NCBI GenBank assembly: GCA_937959395.1
Contig: CALGLR010000015.1
Span: forward strand, 23,996 to 87,995
Direction of reading: 5' to 3'
Origin: an uncultured Flavobacteriaceae bacterium
Lineage (GTDB): Bacteria; Bacteroidota; Bacteroidia; Flavobacteriales; Flavobacteriaceae
Length of the DNA: 64,000 nucleotides
The stretch's first letter is position 1; each line of letters begins with the position of its first letter. This document shows, in pieces, positions 26,414-35,755 of the stretch. The notes beneath the pieces were generated by a model. It searched no databases. It was not told the origin of the DNA and saw only the letters and a list, made by a program, of their open reading frames with translations. The position numbers and the translations under genes were made by a program.

Positions 26414-27187
26414 TTACCCTGCGATCATATAACCACCATCTGCCGTATAAACACCGCCAGTCATATAAGCACCTGCACTAGAGGCTAATAAACCAACTAT
26501 CCCATTCATTTCATTAGGCATTCCCATGCGTCCTGCAGGAATACTTTTTTCTAATTTTTGAAGCATTTTTTCATTTTGCCACAATGCAGCACTAAATTTT
26601 GTTTTAATCAACCCTGGACATAACGCATTAGAACGCACACCATATTGTCCCCATTCCTTTGCTTGGTTTTTAGTTAACATAACTAAAGCGGCCTTACTAG
26701 CACTATATAATCCTAACCCTGAACCTGGGTGAAGTGCTTCTACTGAAGCGATATTAATTATGCTTCCACCACCTCTCTCTTTCATTGATGGTAATGCTAA
26801 ATTTGAAAGTATCCACGGTGCTTTTAAATTAACACTCATTATTTTATCGAAAGCGTCATCTCCTGCATTTTCTAAAGGTCCAAAAACGGGGTTTATTGCG
26901 GCATTATTTACCAAAATATCTACACCTCCATAATGCGCTATCGTTTTTTGTATTAACTGCTCTCTTTCCTCTGTTTTTCCAATATGGCAAGCAATTCCTA
27001 CTGCTTCATAACCTTCTGCTTTAAATTCTAGAGCTACTTCATCTACAGACTCTTGACTACGGCTACTAATGACAACTTTTGCACCTTGTTCAGCTAAAGC
27101 CTGTGCTATAGATTTACCTATTCCTTTACTAGACCCTGTAACTATTGCTACTTTGCCCTCTAAGCTTAATGCTTGTTTTATACTCAT
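26414..27187 (-). CDS. SDR family oxidoreductase
   Basis: A 257-aa classical short-chain dehydrogenase. Cofactor motif TGSSKGIGKS, NNAAIN, active site S in NIASVEA, YSASKAAL, and CPGLIKTKF. It resembles the dehydrogenase/reductase 4 and 3-hydroxyacyl dehydrogenase types. It is encoded 9 bases after the large acyl-CoA dehydrogenase gene and may oxidise the hydroxyacyl product in this fatty-acid-like pathway. Confidence 0.87.
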   Translation of the reverse strand: MSIKQALSLEGKVAIVTGSSKGIGKSIAQALAEQGAKVVISSRSQESVDEVALEFKAEGYEAVGIACHIGKTEEREQLIQKTIAHYGGVDILVNNAAINPVFGPLENAGDDAFDKIMSVNLKAPWILSNLALPSMKERGGGSIINIASVEALHPGSGLGLYSASKAALVMLTKNQAKEWGQYGVRSNALCPGLIKTKFSAALWQNEKMLQKLEKSIPAGRMGMPNEMNGIVGLLASSAGAYMTGGVYTADGGYMIAG

Positions 27188-27196
27188 TATATAATT

Positions 27197-29011
27197 TTAT
27201 TTAAAGACTTCTTGCTTTCCTGCTACGGTTAGCACTTCTTCGTTCATTAGTATTTCTGCTTGACCACTCGTTTTTGGTAATTCATACTTATAGTAAAAAC
27301 GCATCGCATGAATTTTACTTTCATAAAAATCTTGAGCATGAGTTTTATCTCCTGTTAAAATGGCTTGTTTTGAATGTGTAGCAATATCTAACCACAGCCA
27401 GGCTTGTGTTATGGTACTGAAAAACGTCATAAAAGGAGTCGCGTCAGAAAGAAAACGTTCGTAATCCCCTTTCTTAGCAAAACCAACTAGAAAACCAATT
27501 ACTTGTTTCGCTAATTGTAACTTCTCGCCTAACTTTCCTGCATATTTTTTTAAGTCATCATATTGCATCGCCTTTTGAATGCTTTCCATGATTTCTGCAG
27601 TTAATAGTTCTAAAGCTTTACCGTTTTCCATTAACAGCTTTCTCCCTAATAGATCTTGAGATTGAATTCCTGTTGTGCCTTCATAAATCGAATAAATTCG
27701 AATATCTCTATGGTATTGTTGTAAAATAAAATCGGAACAAAAGCCATAACCGCCTAATACTTGTACACCATTAGAAACCGCTTCTGCTCCCATTTCGGAA
27801 GGATAGGTTTTCACCATTGGAATAATAAGCTCTAGTAACAAGCTGTATTTTTCTTTTTCGGCAGGATCTTGAAGTGATTCTTTTAAATCGAAATATTTTG
27901 AAGCCAATAACACCAAACTTAATGCGCCTTCTGCTACTACTTTTTGAAGTAACAACATACGTCTCACATCTGGGTGATTAATAATTAAGGTTTGTTCTTG
28001 ATTTGGATTTTTCTTTCCATCACTAGATAATTTACGCCCTTGTGCACGCTCTTGTGCATATTGTAACGACGCTTGATAGGCAGCCATAGTAATTGCTGCT
28101 GCACCACGACCAACAGCAATACGAGCACCATTCATCATTAAAAACATATAATTTAAACCTTTGTGAGGTTCTCCTACTAACCAACCTTGACAATCGTTAG
28201 TATCTCCAAACCCTAAATGTGTGGTACAATAACCACGTTGTCCCATTTTTTGAAAATCGGCTACAGTCATCACATCATTAGGTGTTAATCCGCCCTTACC
28301 GTCTGGACGGTTTTTAGGAACTACAAATAAAGAGATCCCTTTTGTTCCTGCTGGAGCGCCTTCAATTCTTGCTAATACTAAATGTACTATGTTTTCAGCA
28401 TATTGGTGATCGCCACCAGAAATGAATATTTTTTGTCCAGATATTTTATAAAAACCATCGTTTGTTGGCGTGGCTTTCGTTGTTAAATCTGATAATGAAC
28501 TACCAGCTTGAGGTTCTGTTAAACACATAGTACCTCCCCAGTTGCCTGATAACATCTTTGGTACGTATGTTTCATTTAACGCTTTATTACCAAAATGAAT
28601 AATTAGTTCGGCAGAACCATAAGTTAACATGGTATAGCCTGGCAAAGCATTGTTAGCTGCTTCTTGAATGTATGTTGAAGCAGTTTGTATCATTATTGGT
28701 AATTGCAGCCCTCCTGCTTCATAATCTAAAGGTCCTGCAATTAATCCCATTTCTCCTGCTTTTTTCATAAACACATCAACTTGTTTATGAACGATCACTT
28801 CACCATCTTTAAAATGTGCAGGATTTTCATCCATTTCTTTTACATAAGGAAACAATTCTCTATCAGAAAATTCTTTAACAGAATCTAAGAAGAGGTTTAA
28901 AGATTCCTTATCGTGGTCTTTATAGCGGTCTTCTTTTAATAAACTTTCTAATTCATGTACGTCGTATAATAGGTATTTGAGGGTTTCAAAATCGATATAG
29001 TTTTTAGCCAT
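27197..29011 (-). CDS. Acyl-CoA dehydrogenase, long form
   Basis: A 604-aa acyl-CoA dehydrogenase with the extra C-terminal domain seen in long-chain, FadE-like proteins. Visible marks: MCLTEPQAGSSLSDLTTKAT (flavin/substrate region), KISGQKIFISGGDHQYAENI, YSIYEGTTGIQSQDLLGRK with the catalytic glutamate of YEG, and a C-terminal helical region. Cytoplasmic enzyme of beta-oxidation; chain-length preference unknown. First gene of a run to the SDR gene. Confidence 0.92.
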   Translation of the reverse strand: MAKNYIDFETLKYLLYDVHELESLLKEDRYKDHDKESLNLFLDSVKEFSDRELFPYVKEMDENPAHFKDGEVIVHKQVDVFMKKAGEMGLIAGPLDYEAGGLQLPIMIQTASTYIQEAANNALPGYTMLTYGSAELIIHFGNKALNETYVPKMLSGNWGGTMCLTEPQAGSSLSDLTTKATPTNDGFYKISGQKIFISGGDHQYAENIVHLVLARIEGAPAGTKGISLFVVPKNRPDGKGGLTPNDVMTVADFQKMGQRGYCTTHLGFGDTNDCQGWLVGEPHKGLNYMFLMMNGARIAVGRGAAAITMAAYQASLQYAQERAQGRKLSSDGKKNPNQEQTLIINHPDVRRMLLLQKVVAEGALSLVLLASKYFDLKESLQDPAEKEKYSLLLELIIPMVKTYPSEMGAEAVSNGVQVLGGYGFCSDFILQQYHRDIRIYSIYEGTTGIQSQDLLGRKLLMENGKALELLTAEIMESIQKAMQYDDLKKYAGKLGEKLQLAKQVIGFLVGFAKKGDYERFLSDATPFMTFFSTITQAWLWLDIATHSKQAILTGDKTHAQDFYESKIHAMRFYYKYELPKTSGQAEILMNEEVLTVAGKQEVFK

Positions 29012-29147
29012 TTTTTTTTACTGAGGGTTGTTTATGGATTATCCAATAAAGTTAGGGGTTATTTATTAAACTCTCAAAATTGTTTACAAACAATGTAAGT
29101 ATTATTTCAGAAGATTTTATTTGACTAAAATCAAGTAGCAAAAACTG

Positions 29148-29990
29148 TTATTCTATACGCTTTCCTTTAACTACAACATTTAAAGTTAAGCCTGCAATAA
29201 TTAAAAGGATACCTAATACGCTCCAAAAAGTATAAATTTCTTCTAGCCAAATAACACCAATTATTAAAGTAAAGACTACTTCTATATATTTTAAAGGGGC
29301 CACTTGGTTAATTTCTGCTCCCTGAAATGCTTTAGTCATATAGAATTGCCCATAATAACCAAAAACGCCTAAACTAAGTAATAGTAGCCATTCTATTCCT
29401 TTAGGAGTTATCCAGTTGTTAATGGCCAATGCTCCTCCAAGAATAGTGGCAATGATCATAAAATAATTAACTATGACAAGTGGGTGATCACTATTTCCTA
29501 TTTTTCTAATAATTATAAAAACAATACCGCTAAAGATTGCAGACAAAACCGCATACAATAACCCCATATTATTAATTTGACTATCAAAACCTTTTAGAAT
29601 CACTACACCTAAGAATGCTATTGCAAAACACGCCCATTGCGCGTTTTTAATTTTTTCTTTAAGCAAAAACAAAGCAAAAATAGCTGCGAATATTGGAGAA
29701 ATATAACGAATGGAAACGGCCGAGCCCATAGACATGTATTTTAGTGACATAAAAAAAAGTGTCATTGAAGTAAACCCGAAAACACCTCTAAATAAAAGCA
29801 ATCCTTTTTTATTTCCCAGTATTGGAATTTTTTGCTTTATTAAAAAGGGAAGCGTAAAAAATAAAGAGCCTGCTGCTCTAAAAAACACAACTTGATATAC
29901 ATTAAATTGATTTAAGTTTTTAACAAACACATTAAGTAATGCAAATGCCAAAGCGCTTATTATCATGAATTTAATTGCCGATTTTGGCAT
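29148..29990 (-). CDS. DMT-family (EamA) transporter
   Basis: A 280-aa inner membrane protein with ten predicted helices in two EamA repeats. Typical segments are FFRAAGSLFFTLPFL, RYISPIFAAIFALFLLKEKI and PLKYIEVVFTLIIGVIWLEE. These are drug/metabolite exporters of undetermined substrate. It lies 22 bases after the truncated LacI gene and so may be at the end of the alginate catabolic operon, although a metabolic link is not proven. Confidence 0.85.
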   Translation of the reverse strand: MPKSAIKFMIISALAFALLNVFVKNLNQFNVYQVVFFRAAGSLFFTLPFLIKQKIPILGNKKGLLLFRGVFGFTSMTLFFMSLKYMSMGSAVSIRYISPIFAAIFALFLLKEKIKNAQWACFAIAFLGVVILKGFDSQINNMGLLYAVLSAIFSGIVFIIIRKIGNSDHPLVIVNYFMIIATILGGALAINNWITPKGIEWLLLLSLGVFGYYGQFYMTKAFQGAEINQVAPLKYIEVVFTLIIGVIWLEEIYTFWSVLGILLIIAGLTLNVVVKGKRIE

Positions 29991-30012
29991 AATTAGCTTT
30001 TGTTGGAGGGAA

Positions 30013-30543
30013 TTAGTCTATACGAGTTACTAATTTAGAAAAACTTTTAATACAATCCTCCTTTAATCGCTCTATAGATAAGTCGCTAGTAATTTGCATG
30101 TACTCAATAGGTAAACTACTATTTTTTTTATACTGTTTTGTATGAAACTTATTTTTAGAAAGTATAATAACACCATCTATACTTCCATCGTTACTAGTTC
30201 TTATAAATTCTTCTTCTTTAACATCTTCCTCAAAAGATTGAAATAAAAAAATCTTGTAACCAAATGAATATGCTACTTTTTGAATATTATAAAGAAAACA
30301 GCTAAAGAGTGGCGTTTTTGCATTTGGTATAATTACAGATATGGCTTTAGTTCTTTTTTTTCTTAAAGCTACTGCGTAATTATTGGGTACATAATTATAC
30401 GCTTCTGCTGTGTTTTTAATTTTTTGCCTCGTTTCATAACTAATATCTAATTTATCATTTAGAGCTTTAGATATTGTAGATATTGAATACCCAGTAACTT
30501 TTGAAAGCCCTTTTAATGTAATCGTTGATACTAATTGATTCAT
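30013..30543 (-). CDS. Short LacI-family regulator (half of the effector domain missing)
   Basis: A LacI-type protein of 176 aa, about half the usual 330-340. The N-terminal HTH and hinge are intact (about 8-65: TLKGLSKVTGYSISTISKAL and NYVPNNYAVALRKKRTKAIS). The first lobe of the sugar-binding domain starts normally (VIIPNAKTPLFSCFLYNIQK) but stops near residue 140, followed by a short unrelated tail. No remainder of the gene follows; the next gene starts 22 bases on. It overlaps the eda gene by four bases. It may still bind DNA but probably lacks a normal effector site. Either degenerate or specialised. Confidence 0.8.
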   Translation of the reverse strand: MNQLVSTITLKGLSKVTGYSISTISKALNDKLDISYETRQKIKNTAEAYNYVPNNYAVALRKKRTKAISVIIPNAKTPLFSCFLYNIQKVAYSFGYKIFLFQSFEEDVKEEEFIRTSNDGSIDGVIILSKNKFHTKQYKKNSSLPIEYMQITSDLSIERLKEDCIKSFSKLVTRID

Positions 30544-31208
30544 GATTTTAAAGCTTTGATGGTATCAAGGACAAATTTTGTTGTGGTTTCAATCTCTTTA
30601 TAATTATAACCCTCTGTACTCTCTTTTTTTATTAGTTTAGAACCAATCCCAACGCAAGTTGCTCCTGCGTTAAACCACTGTTCTAGATTTTCTTTAGTTG
30701 GAGAAACACCTCCAGTTGGCATAATACTAGTCCAAGGCTGTGGCCCTTTAATAGCTTTTATAAAGTTTGGTCCATATATGCCTCCAGGAAATAGTTTTAC
30801 AATTTCACAACCTAACTCTTCGGCTCTAGCAATCTCAGATAAAGAGCCACAACCTGGAGACCAAAGTACTTTTCGTCTATTACAAATAACAGCAATGTCT
30901 TCTCGTAAAACTGGAGTCACTATAAAATTAGCTCCTAAAGCCATATAATTAGATGCTGAAGCCGCATCTGTAACAGAGCCTACTCCTAAAATCATTCCTG
31001 GTAATTCTGCTAACACATGTTTGCTTAATTGTGAAAAAACATCTTCTGAGAAATCACCACGTGCTGTAAACTCAATTAATCTAGCACCTCCTATGTATAA
31101 AGCATTTAAAATTGATTTACACTTAGTAATATCACTATCATAAAATAATGGAACAAGACCCGTTTGAGTCATTGTATTTACCACCTCTATTCTTGAATAT
31201 TTTGCCAT
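30540..31208 (-). CDS. eda: 2-keto-3-deoxy-6-phosphogluconate aldolase
   Basis: A 222-aa class I aldolase that cleaves KDPG to pyruvate and glyceraldehyde-3-phosphate, the last step of alginate (uronate) breakdown. Marks: IEFTARGDFSEDVFSQL, GVGSVTDAASA, the Schiff-base lysine of CEIVKLFPGG and IMPTGGVSPTKENL. It sits 9 bases after the kinase gene kdgK in one operon. Confidence 0.93.
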   Translation of the reverse strand: MAKYSRIEVVNTMTQTGLVPLFYDSDITKCKSILNALYIGGARLIEFTARGDFSEDVFSQLSKHVLAELPGMILGVGSVTDAASASNYMALGANFIVTPVLREDIAVICNRRKVLWSPGCGSLSEIARAEELGCEIVKLFPGGIYGPNFIKAIKGPQPWTSIMPTGGVSPTKENLEQWFNAGATCVGIGSKLIKKESTEGYNYKEIETTTKFVLDTIKALKS

Positions 31209-31217
31209 ACTTTTTAT

Positions 31218-32240
31218 TTATCTAGAGACTTTACCTGTACTTTCTCCGCCTAAAAACTTATTAATATCTTCTATTGATACCAAATTATAATCTCCGTATA
31301 TCGTATGCTTTAAACAGCATGATGCTACTGCAATATTAATTGCTTTTTGCTTATCTAATTTATGATTAAGTAATCCATAAATAAGGCCACCCATAAAAGC
31401 ATCTCCACTTCCTACACGATCTACTACTGGTGTGACTTCTTTAATATCGGCATCATAAATATTTTTCTTGTCATATAAAACCCCACCTATTCTTTGGTGT
31501 GAAGCACTAACTGAATACCTTAAAGTGGTCGCAATTAATTCTAGATTAGGACACTTTTCAAAAATTTTATCATACAAATTGGGTAGTGATTTTAAATCTT
31601 GATAATTAGGGTTCTTCTTATTCTCGCCAAGCATATAATATGCGGTATCTATATCTCCTAAAATAACATTACTATATTTTAAGAGTTCTGGCATTATCTC
31701 TGAAGGCTCTTTACCGTACTTCCATAGTTTTGATCTATAATTTAAATCACATGAAATCGTAATTCCTAATTTACTTGCTACTTTAATCGCTTCAAGGCAT
31801 TCTTCTGCTGCCGATTTTGATATCGCTGGCGTAATACCACTCCAATGAAACCAAGTTGCACCTTCTAATATTTTCTCCCAATTAAAAGTTCCTTTCTTTA
31901 TATTCGCCATGGCACTATTAGCTCTGTCATAAACGACATTACTAGATCTCGTACCAGCTCCTGTTTCTAGAAAGTAAATACCCAATCTATCTTCACCAAA
32001 GAGCACATTATTAGAAATCACGTTTCTTTTTCGCATTTCCATTAAAGCACTTTCTCCAATTTCATTATTAGGCAATTTTGTAATGAATTCTGATTGTATT
32101 CCAAAATTTGCCAGAGAAACGGCTACATTAAATTCACCACCACCATAAGTTGCATTAAAAGATTTTGCTTGTGAAAACCTAAGAAATCGCTCGGTTGATA
32201 GTCGTAACATGATTTCACCAAAAGTTACAACTTTATTCAT
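31218..32240 (-). CDS. kdgK: 2-keto-3-deoxygluconate kinase (PfkB family)
   Basis: A 340-aa PfkB-type sugar kinase that phosphorylates 2-keto-3-deoxygluconate to KDPG. Signatures: GGGEFNVAVSLANFG at the N-terminus and DRVGSGDAFMGGLIYGL with the catalytic aspartate at the C-terminus. KDG kinase is chosen over fructokinase because eda and the uronate reductase flank it. Confidence 0.92.
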   Translation of the reverse strand: MNKVVTFGEIMLRLSTERFLRFSQAKSFNATYGGGEFNVAVSLANFGIQSEFITKLPNNEIGESALMEMRKRNVISNNVLFGEDRLGIYFLETGAGTRSSNVVYDRANSAMANIKKGTFNWEKILEGATWFHWSGITPAISKSAAEECLEAIKVASKLGITISCDLNYRSKLWKYGKEPSEIMPELLKYSNVILGDIDTAYYMLGENKKNPNYQDLKSLPNLYDKIFEKCPNLELIATTLRYSVSASHQRIGGVLYDKKNIYDADIKEVTPVVDRVGSGDAFMGGLIYGLLNHKLDKQKAINIAVASCCLKHTIYGDYNLVSIEDINKFLGGESTGKVSR

Positions 32241-32263
32241 TTTGTATTTTATTAGTTATAATT

Positions 32264-33028
32264 TTATATACCTAAAGCTTGTCCACCTCCAATTTGAATA
32301 GTTTCGGCTGTTATAAAAGAAGCATCTTTACTTGCTAAAAATGAAATAACACCTGCTACATCTTCTGGTTGACCTAATCGTCCTAACATAATATTATTTG
32401 CCCAAGATGCAAAAACTTCTGGTTTAGTTGATTTAATTTGAGCATGGAATGCTGTATCTATAGTACCAGGAGATACTGCATTTACTCTAATACCATATTC
32501 AGCCAAATCTTTTGCTAATGCTCTTGTTATTGCGTGTACACCTGCTTTAGATGTACCGTAAATTCCAGCTCCTGGTCCTCCTGCAGTCCATCCTGCATTT
32601 GATGTATAATTAATTATAGATGGGTGTTCTCCTTTTTTAAGAAAAGGTATAGCCGCTCTAGAAGCAAAAAATACAGAATCTAAGTTTAATGCCATTACAA
32701 ATCTGTAAAAATCAGTTGTCATTTCTTCAAATCGAGATCTTCCACCTAAACCACCTGCATTATTTACAAGAACGTCAATTCTACCATATTTCTCACCTAT
32801 TTTGGTAATGTTAGAAGTTACAGCTTCTTCTTTTGTAACGTCAAAACTACAATATTCTGCTGTAATACTTTGTGCAGTAAGTTCTTTTACTCTTTCTGCT
32901 CCTGCATCATCTTCAATACCGTTTAATACTACGATATATCCATCTTTACCTAGTCTTTTTGCTACTTCAAAGCCTATTCCTCCAGTTGCTCCTGTTACGA
33001 CAGCCACTTTTCCGTTATTTTTATTCAT
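32264..33028 (-). CDS. SDR oxidoreductase, probable DEH reductase
   Basis: A 254-aa classical short-chain dehydrogenase (TGATGGIGFEV, NNAGGLGG, NYTSNAG, YGTSKAG, SPGTIDT). In alginate operons this position is held by the NAD(P)H-dependent reductase that converts 4-deoxy-L-erythro-5-hexoseulose uronate (DEH) to 2-keto-3-deoxygluconate. The neighbours (MFS permease, kdgK, eda) support that role; the sequence alone shows only an SDR. Confidence 0.8.
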   Translation of the reverse strand: MNKNNGKVAVVTGATGGIGFEVAKRLGKDGYIVVLNGIEDDAGAERVKELTAQSITAEYCSFDVTKEEAVTSNITKIGEKYGRIDVLVNNAGGLGGRSRFEEMTTDFYRFVMALNLDSVFFASRAAIPFLKKGEHPSIINYTSNAGWTAGGPGAGIYGTSKAGVHAITRALAKDLAEYGIRVNAVSPGTIDTAFHAQIKSTKPEVFASWANNIMLGRLGQPEDVAGVISFLASKDASFITAETIQIGGGQALGI

Positions 33029-33064
33029 CTTTTAATATTGTATTTTAATATGTTATAAATATTT

Positions 33065-34351
33065 TTAATTTTCTGTATTTACTACTAGTTTTACTTTTTT
33101 AATTAAAAATAAAATAGATAGTACACCTAATAACACAAATACTGTAATTGCTATGAATGCTGGTGTATATGACGATCCGCCATCTGTTATTTTTCCTATG
33201 AACCAATTCATTATAATTGGAGAAATTGCAGCTACAGTTCCAGCTAATCCTGCCAATGTACCTACTGATGGCCCTCTAAATAAATCGCTAGATAACGTTT
33301 GAATATTACCTATGGCAAATTGAAATCCAAAAAGCGCTAATCCTGCTAAATATATGAACGTCATATAATTTGAGTCGTTTACAAAAGATATAATTGAAAC
33401 AAAACCAATTATAATTAAAAGACTTCCTAAAACTATACTTGCTTTTCTACCAATATCTACAGAAGTACGTTTTATTATTGCTTCTGTAAATAATCCACCT
33501 AATATTCCTCCAGCTGCAGCCATTAGATAAGAAATCCACATCGTTTTTCCTATCTCTTCTATACTTAGTCCAAATTTCGAATTTAGATAGATTGGCATCC
33601 AACCCGCAAAGAACCACCAGATAGGTTCTATAAAAAATCTGCATAACAAAACTCCCCAAGGCTGTTTGTAACTTAATATTCTCCCAACACTTAAACTTTT
33701 AGCACCTTCAACAACAACGTTATTGTTTTCTATTCTATCATTAAGTATCATACTTTTTTCCTCTTCAGTAATCCAAGGATGATCTTCTGGTTTTGATTTA
33801 TTAAGAATAAACCAAGGTATTACCCAAATTAATCCTAATACACCCAATATTATATAGGTAGACTTCCAACCAAATTGAGCATATAGATAAACTATAATAA
33901 CTGGAGCAATAACATTACCTATAGACGCTCCAGAGTTAAAAATACCCTGCGCCAATGCGCGTTGTTTTACAGGAAACCATTCTCCATTGCTTTTTACAGC
34001 TCCAGGCCATAAACCCGCTTCACCTAAACCAAGTAAACCGCGAGCAATTGACAAGGAAACGACTCCTCTTGCTAATGCATGAAAAGCTGCAGCTAAAGAC
34101 CAAACGACTATAGATAAAACAAAACCTATTCTAGTACCTATTTTATCGTATAGCCTTCCTGATAAAAATTTACTAGCAGCATAGGTTATCATAAAGATAT
34201 TAAGCATTAATGCATAATCAGAATTATCCATTCCTAGATCTTTACCCATTTGCGGCCATAGTAAAGCAAAAGCTGTTCTATCGATATAATTTATTACAGT
34301 TGCAATGAAGATTAACGTTATAATCCACCATCTTAATCCTTTTACTTTCAT
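33065..34351 (-). CDS. MFS transporter for unsaturated uronates
   Basis: A 428-aa major facilitator of the anion:cation symporter type (relatives of ExuT) with 12 predicted helices. Loop motifs include RLYDKIGTRIGFVLS, GLGEAGLWPGAVKSNGEWFP and RALAQGIFNSGASIG. It is first in the run permease-SDR-kdgK-eda and should bring DEH or another mono-uronate across the inner membrane. Substrate assigned by context. Confidence 0.85.
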   Translation of the reverse strand: MKVKGLRWWIITLIFIATVINYIDRTAFALLWPQMGKDLGMDNSDYALMLNIFMITYAASKFLSGRLYDKIGTRIGFVLSIVVWSLAAAFHALARGVVSLSIARGLLGLGEAGLWPGAVKSNGEWFPVKQRALAQGIFNSGASIGNVIAPVIIVYLYAQFGWKSTYIILGVLGLIWVIPWFILNKSKPEDHPWITEEEKSMILNDRIENNNVVVEGAKSLSVGRILSYKQPWGVLLCRFFIEPIWWFFAGWMPIYLNSKFGLSIEEIGKTMWISYLMAAAGGILGGLFTEAIIKRTSVDIGRKASIVLGSLLIIIGFVSIISFVNDSNYMTFIYLAGLALFGFQFAIGNIQTLSSDLFRGPSVGTLAGLAGTVAAISPIIMNWFIGKITDGGSSYTPAFIAITVFVLLGVLSILFLIKKVKLVVNTEN

Positions 34352-34562
34352 GCTTTAATATATTCAATCGTATTATTAACAATAATATAGCTAGTGATAA
34401 CCCATTATTTTGGAACGATTTATTTTTATGAAAAGTAGTAGTAAATATGACTATATATGACAATGCTATCTTAAGCCTATTACTTCCCTCCTAGTTTTAT
34501 ATTTATAATTTTCAAAAAAATAAATTGTGCACTTTATTTTTTTGTCTTTTTTTAATGAACTC
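34352..34562. other. Gap upstream of the MFS gene
   Basis: AT-rich with no credible open frame. It should hold the promoter of the permease operon, but I find neither a TAnnTTTG element in clear position nor a TTGGT..ACCAA operator like those at 42402 and 48947. Confidence 0.4.
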
Positions 34563-34709
34563 ATCTTGACTTTTTCTATTTCCTAAAAAACGGCCAAAAT
34601 TCGCTCATATTTCGTTACTTTTTTTATGCGTAGCTAGGCTATGCCTTGCAAAAATTGCCTCATCTGTACTAATTTTATCTCATTTTCGATTAAAACAAAA
34701 AGTCAAGAT
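34563..34709. repeat. Long inverted-repeat element 1, downstream of the GntR gene
   Basis: A 147-base element with 13-base ends: ATCTTGACTTTTT (34563-34575) and its complement AAAAAGTCAAGAT (34697-34709). The middle contains GCGTAGCTAGGCTATGCC. It ends 10 bases from the regulator's stop codon. It is related in length, ends and core to the element at 35473. Confidence 0.65.
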
Positions 34710-34718
34710 CAGTTCGAT

Positions 34719-35420
34719 TTAAATATTGTAGCAATATTGATAAAGCACACTAAAATGTTCTTTCATTTTTTGTTTTGCTAATTTTGGATCTTTCATTTTT
34801 ATAGCATCAAAAACTTCTTGGTGCTCTCTAATACCTTGTTTAGATAAATTATTATCACAAACATGATATTTTTCAAAATTGGTTATAATCTCTGGGGTAA
34901 TAATTAACATAAACGTATTCATTGTACTATTACCACTTGCCTTAGCTATAGCTAAATGAAATAACAAATCTTCCTGTACAGCATCTTCATCATTATTAAC
35001 TTTTTCTGTATAAGCATCTAAAGCTGCTTTCATTTTAACCAAATCTTCATCAGTTCTTCTTAATGCTGCTAACCTTGCCGTTTTTAATTCTAATAGAATT
35101 CTTGTTTCTACTAACGATTTAAAATCTGGATCTTCTAACCTTAAAATATCTGCTATCATCCCATTCATAGCTATAACACCTATGTTAGCTACAAATGTTC
35201 CACTTTGAGGCATTGACTTTAATAGGCCATAAAACTCTAGTTTTTGAATAGCCTCTCTCACGTTACCTCTTGATACTTCAAATTTTTCTGAAAGCATACG
35301 CTCAGAAGGTAATTTATCTCCTGGCTCAAGATTTTTTGCATTTATTAAATCTTTAATGCCCTCAATAATGTGATTTTGAACATTTATATTTTCAGTTTTC
35401 GTTATTACTTCTATTTTCAT
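34719..35420 (-). CDS. FadR/GntR-family regulator
   Basis: A 233-aa GntR regulator of the FadR (FCD) subfamily. The winged-helix domain (about 15-85) reads PSERMLSEKFEVSRGNVREA, and the all-helical FCD effector domain follows (about 95-230: ILRLEDPDFKSLVETRILLE, DLLFHLAIAKASGNS, EHQEVFDAIKMKD with the family's metal-binding histidine positions). It is the regulator of the alginate locus by position. FadR-subfamily UxuR/ExuR proteins recognise TTGGTNNACCAA-like sites, and such pairs occur at 42402-42426 and 48947-48971, so these are its likely operators. It is flanked by two related long inverted-repeat elements. Confidence 0.87.
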   Translation of the reverse strand: MKIEVITKTENINVQNHIIEGIKDLINAKNLEPGDKLPSERMLSEKFEVSRGNVREAIQKLEFYGLLKSMPQSGTFVANIGVIAMNGMIADILRLEDPDFKSLVETRILLELKTARLAALRRTDEDLVKMKAALDAYTEKVNNDEDAVQEDLLFHLAIAKASGNSTMNTFMLIITPEIITNFEKYHVCDNNLSKQGIREHQEVFDAIKMKDPKLAKQKMKEHFSVLYQYCYNI

Positions 35421-35472
35421 AAACTCATTGTTAATTAACAGGTTATTCCAAAAGTATTAAATTTTATATATG

Positions 35473-35629
35473 TACTCGTTTAAACTTTTCCAATTTGCTA
35501 AAAAATTGCCCTTTTGTCTCTAATTTTATCCTTTTTTTCATTCCGTAGCTAAGCTATGCAACTCATAAAAGTCGTCAATCAAAGCCAAAATGACTAATTT
35601 TCGCTTAAATCTAAAAAGTTTAAACGAGT
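35473..35629. repeat. Long inverted-repeat element 2, upstream of the GntR gene
   Basis: A 157-base element with 16-base perfect ends: ACTCGTTTAAACTTTT (35473-35488) and AAAAGTTTAAACGAGT (35614-35629). The middle contains CCGTAGCTAAGCTATGC. Related to the element at 34563; no coding potential. Confidence 0.7.
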
Positions 35630-35681
35630 TCATTACTAGCTAAACTTATTCGTTGTTATTCTTATCAGTTTTTATAGTTTT

Positions 35682-35721
35682 GCTAAATTTTACTGATCAA
35701 TTAAGATCAGTAAAATTTAGC
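35682..35721 (-). terminator. Strong hairpin after the PL7 gene
   Basis: GCTAAATTTTACTGATC pairs with GATCAGTAAAATTTAGC over a 6-base loop (17 perfect pairs). It lies 35 bases past the PL7 stop and probably ends the susC-to-PL7 operon, although the following T-tract is weak. Confidence 0.6.
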
Positions 35722-35755
35722 TTAAAGACAGACTAGGAACAATTCAAATAAAAAC

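Noticed and set aside
35473..35629. Insertion sequence
   Set aside because: Too short for a transposase and with no coding potential; treated as a miniature repeat element.
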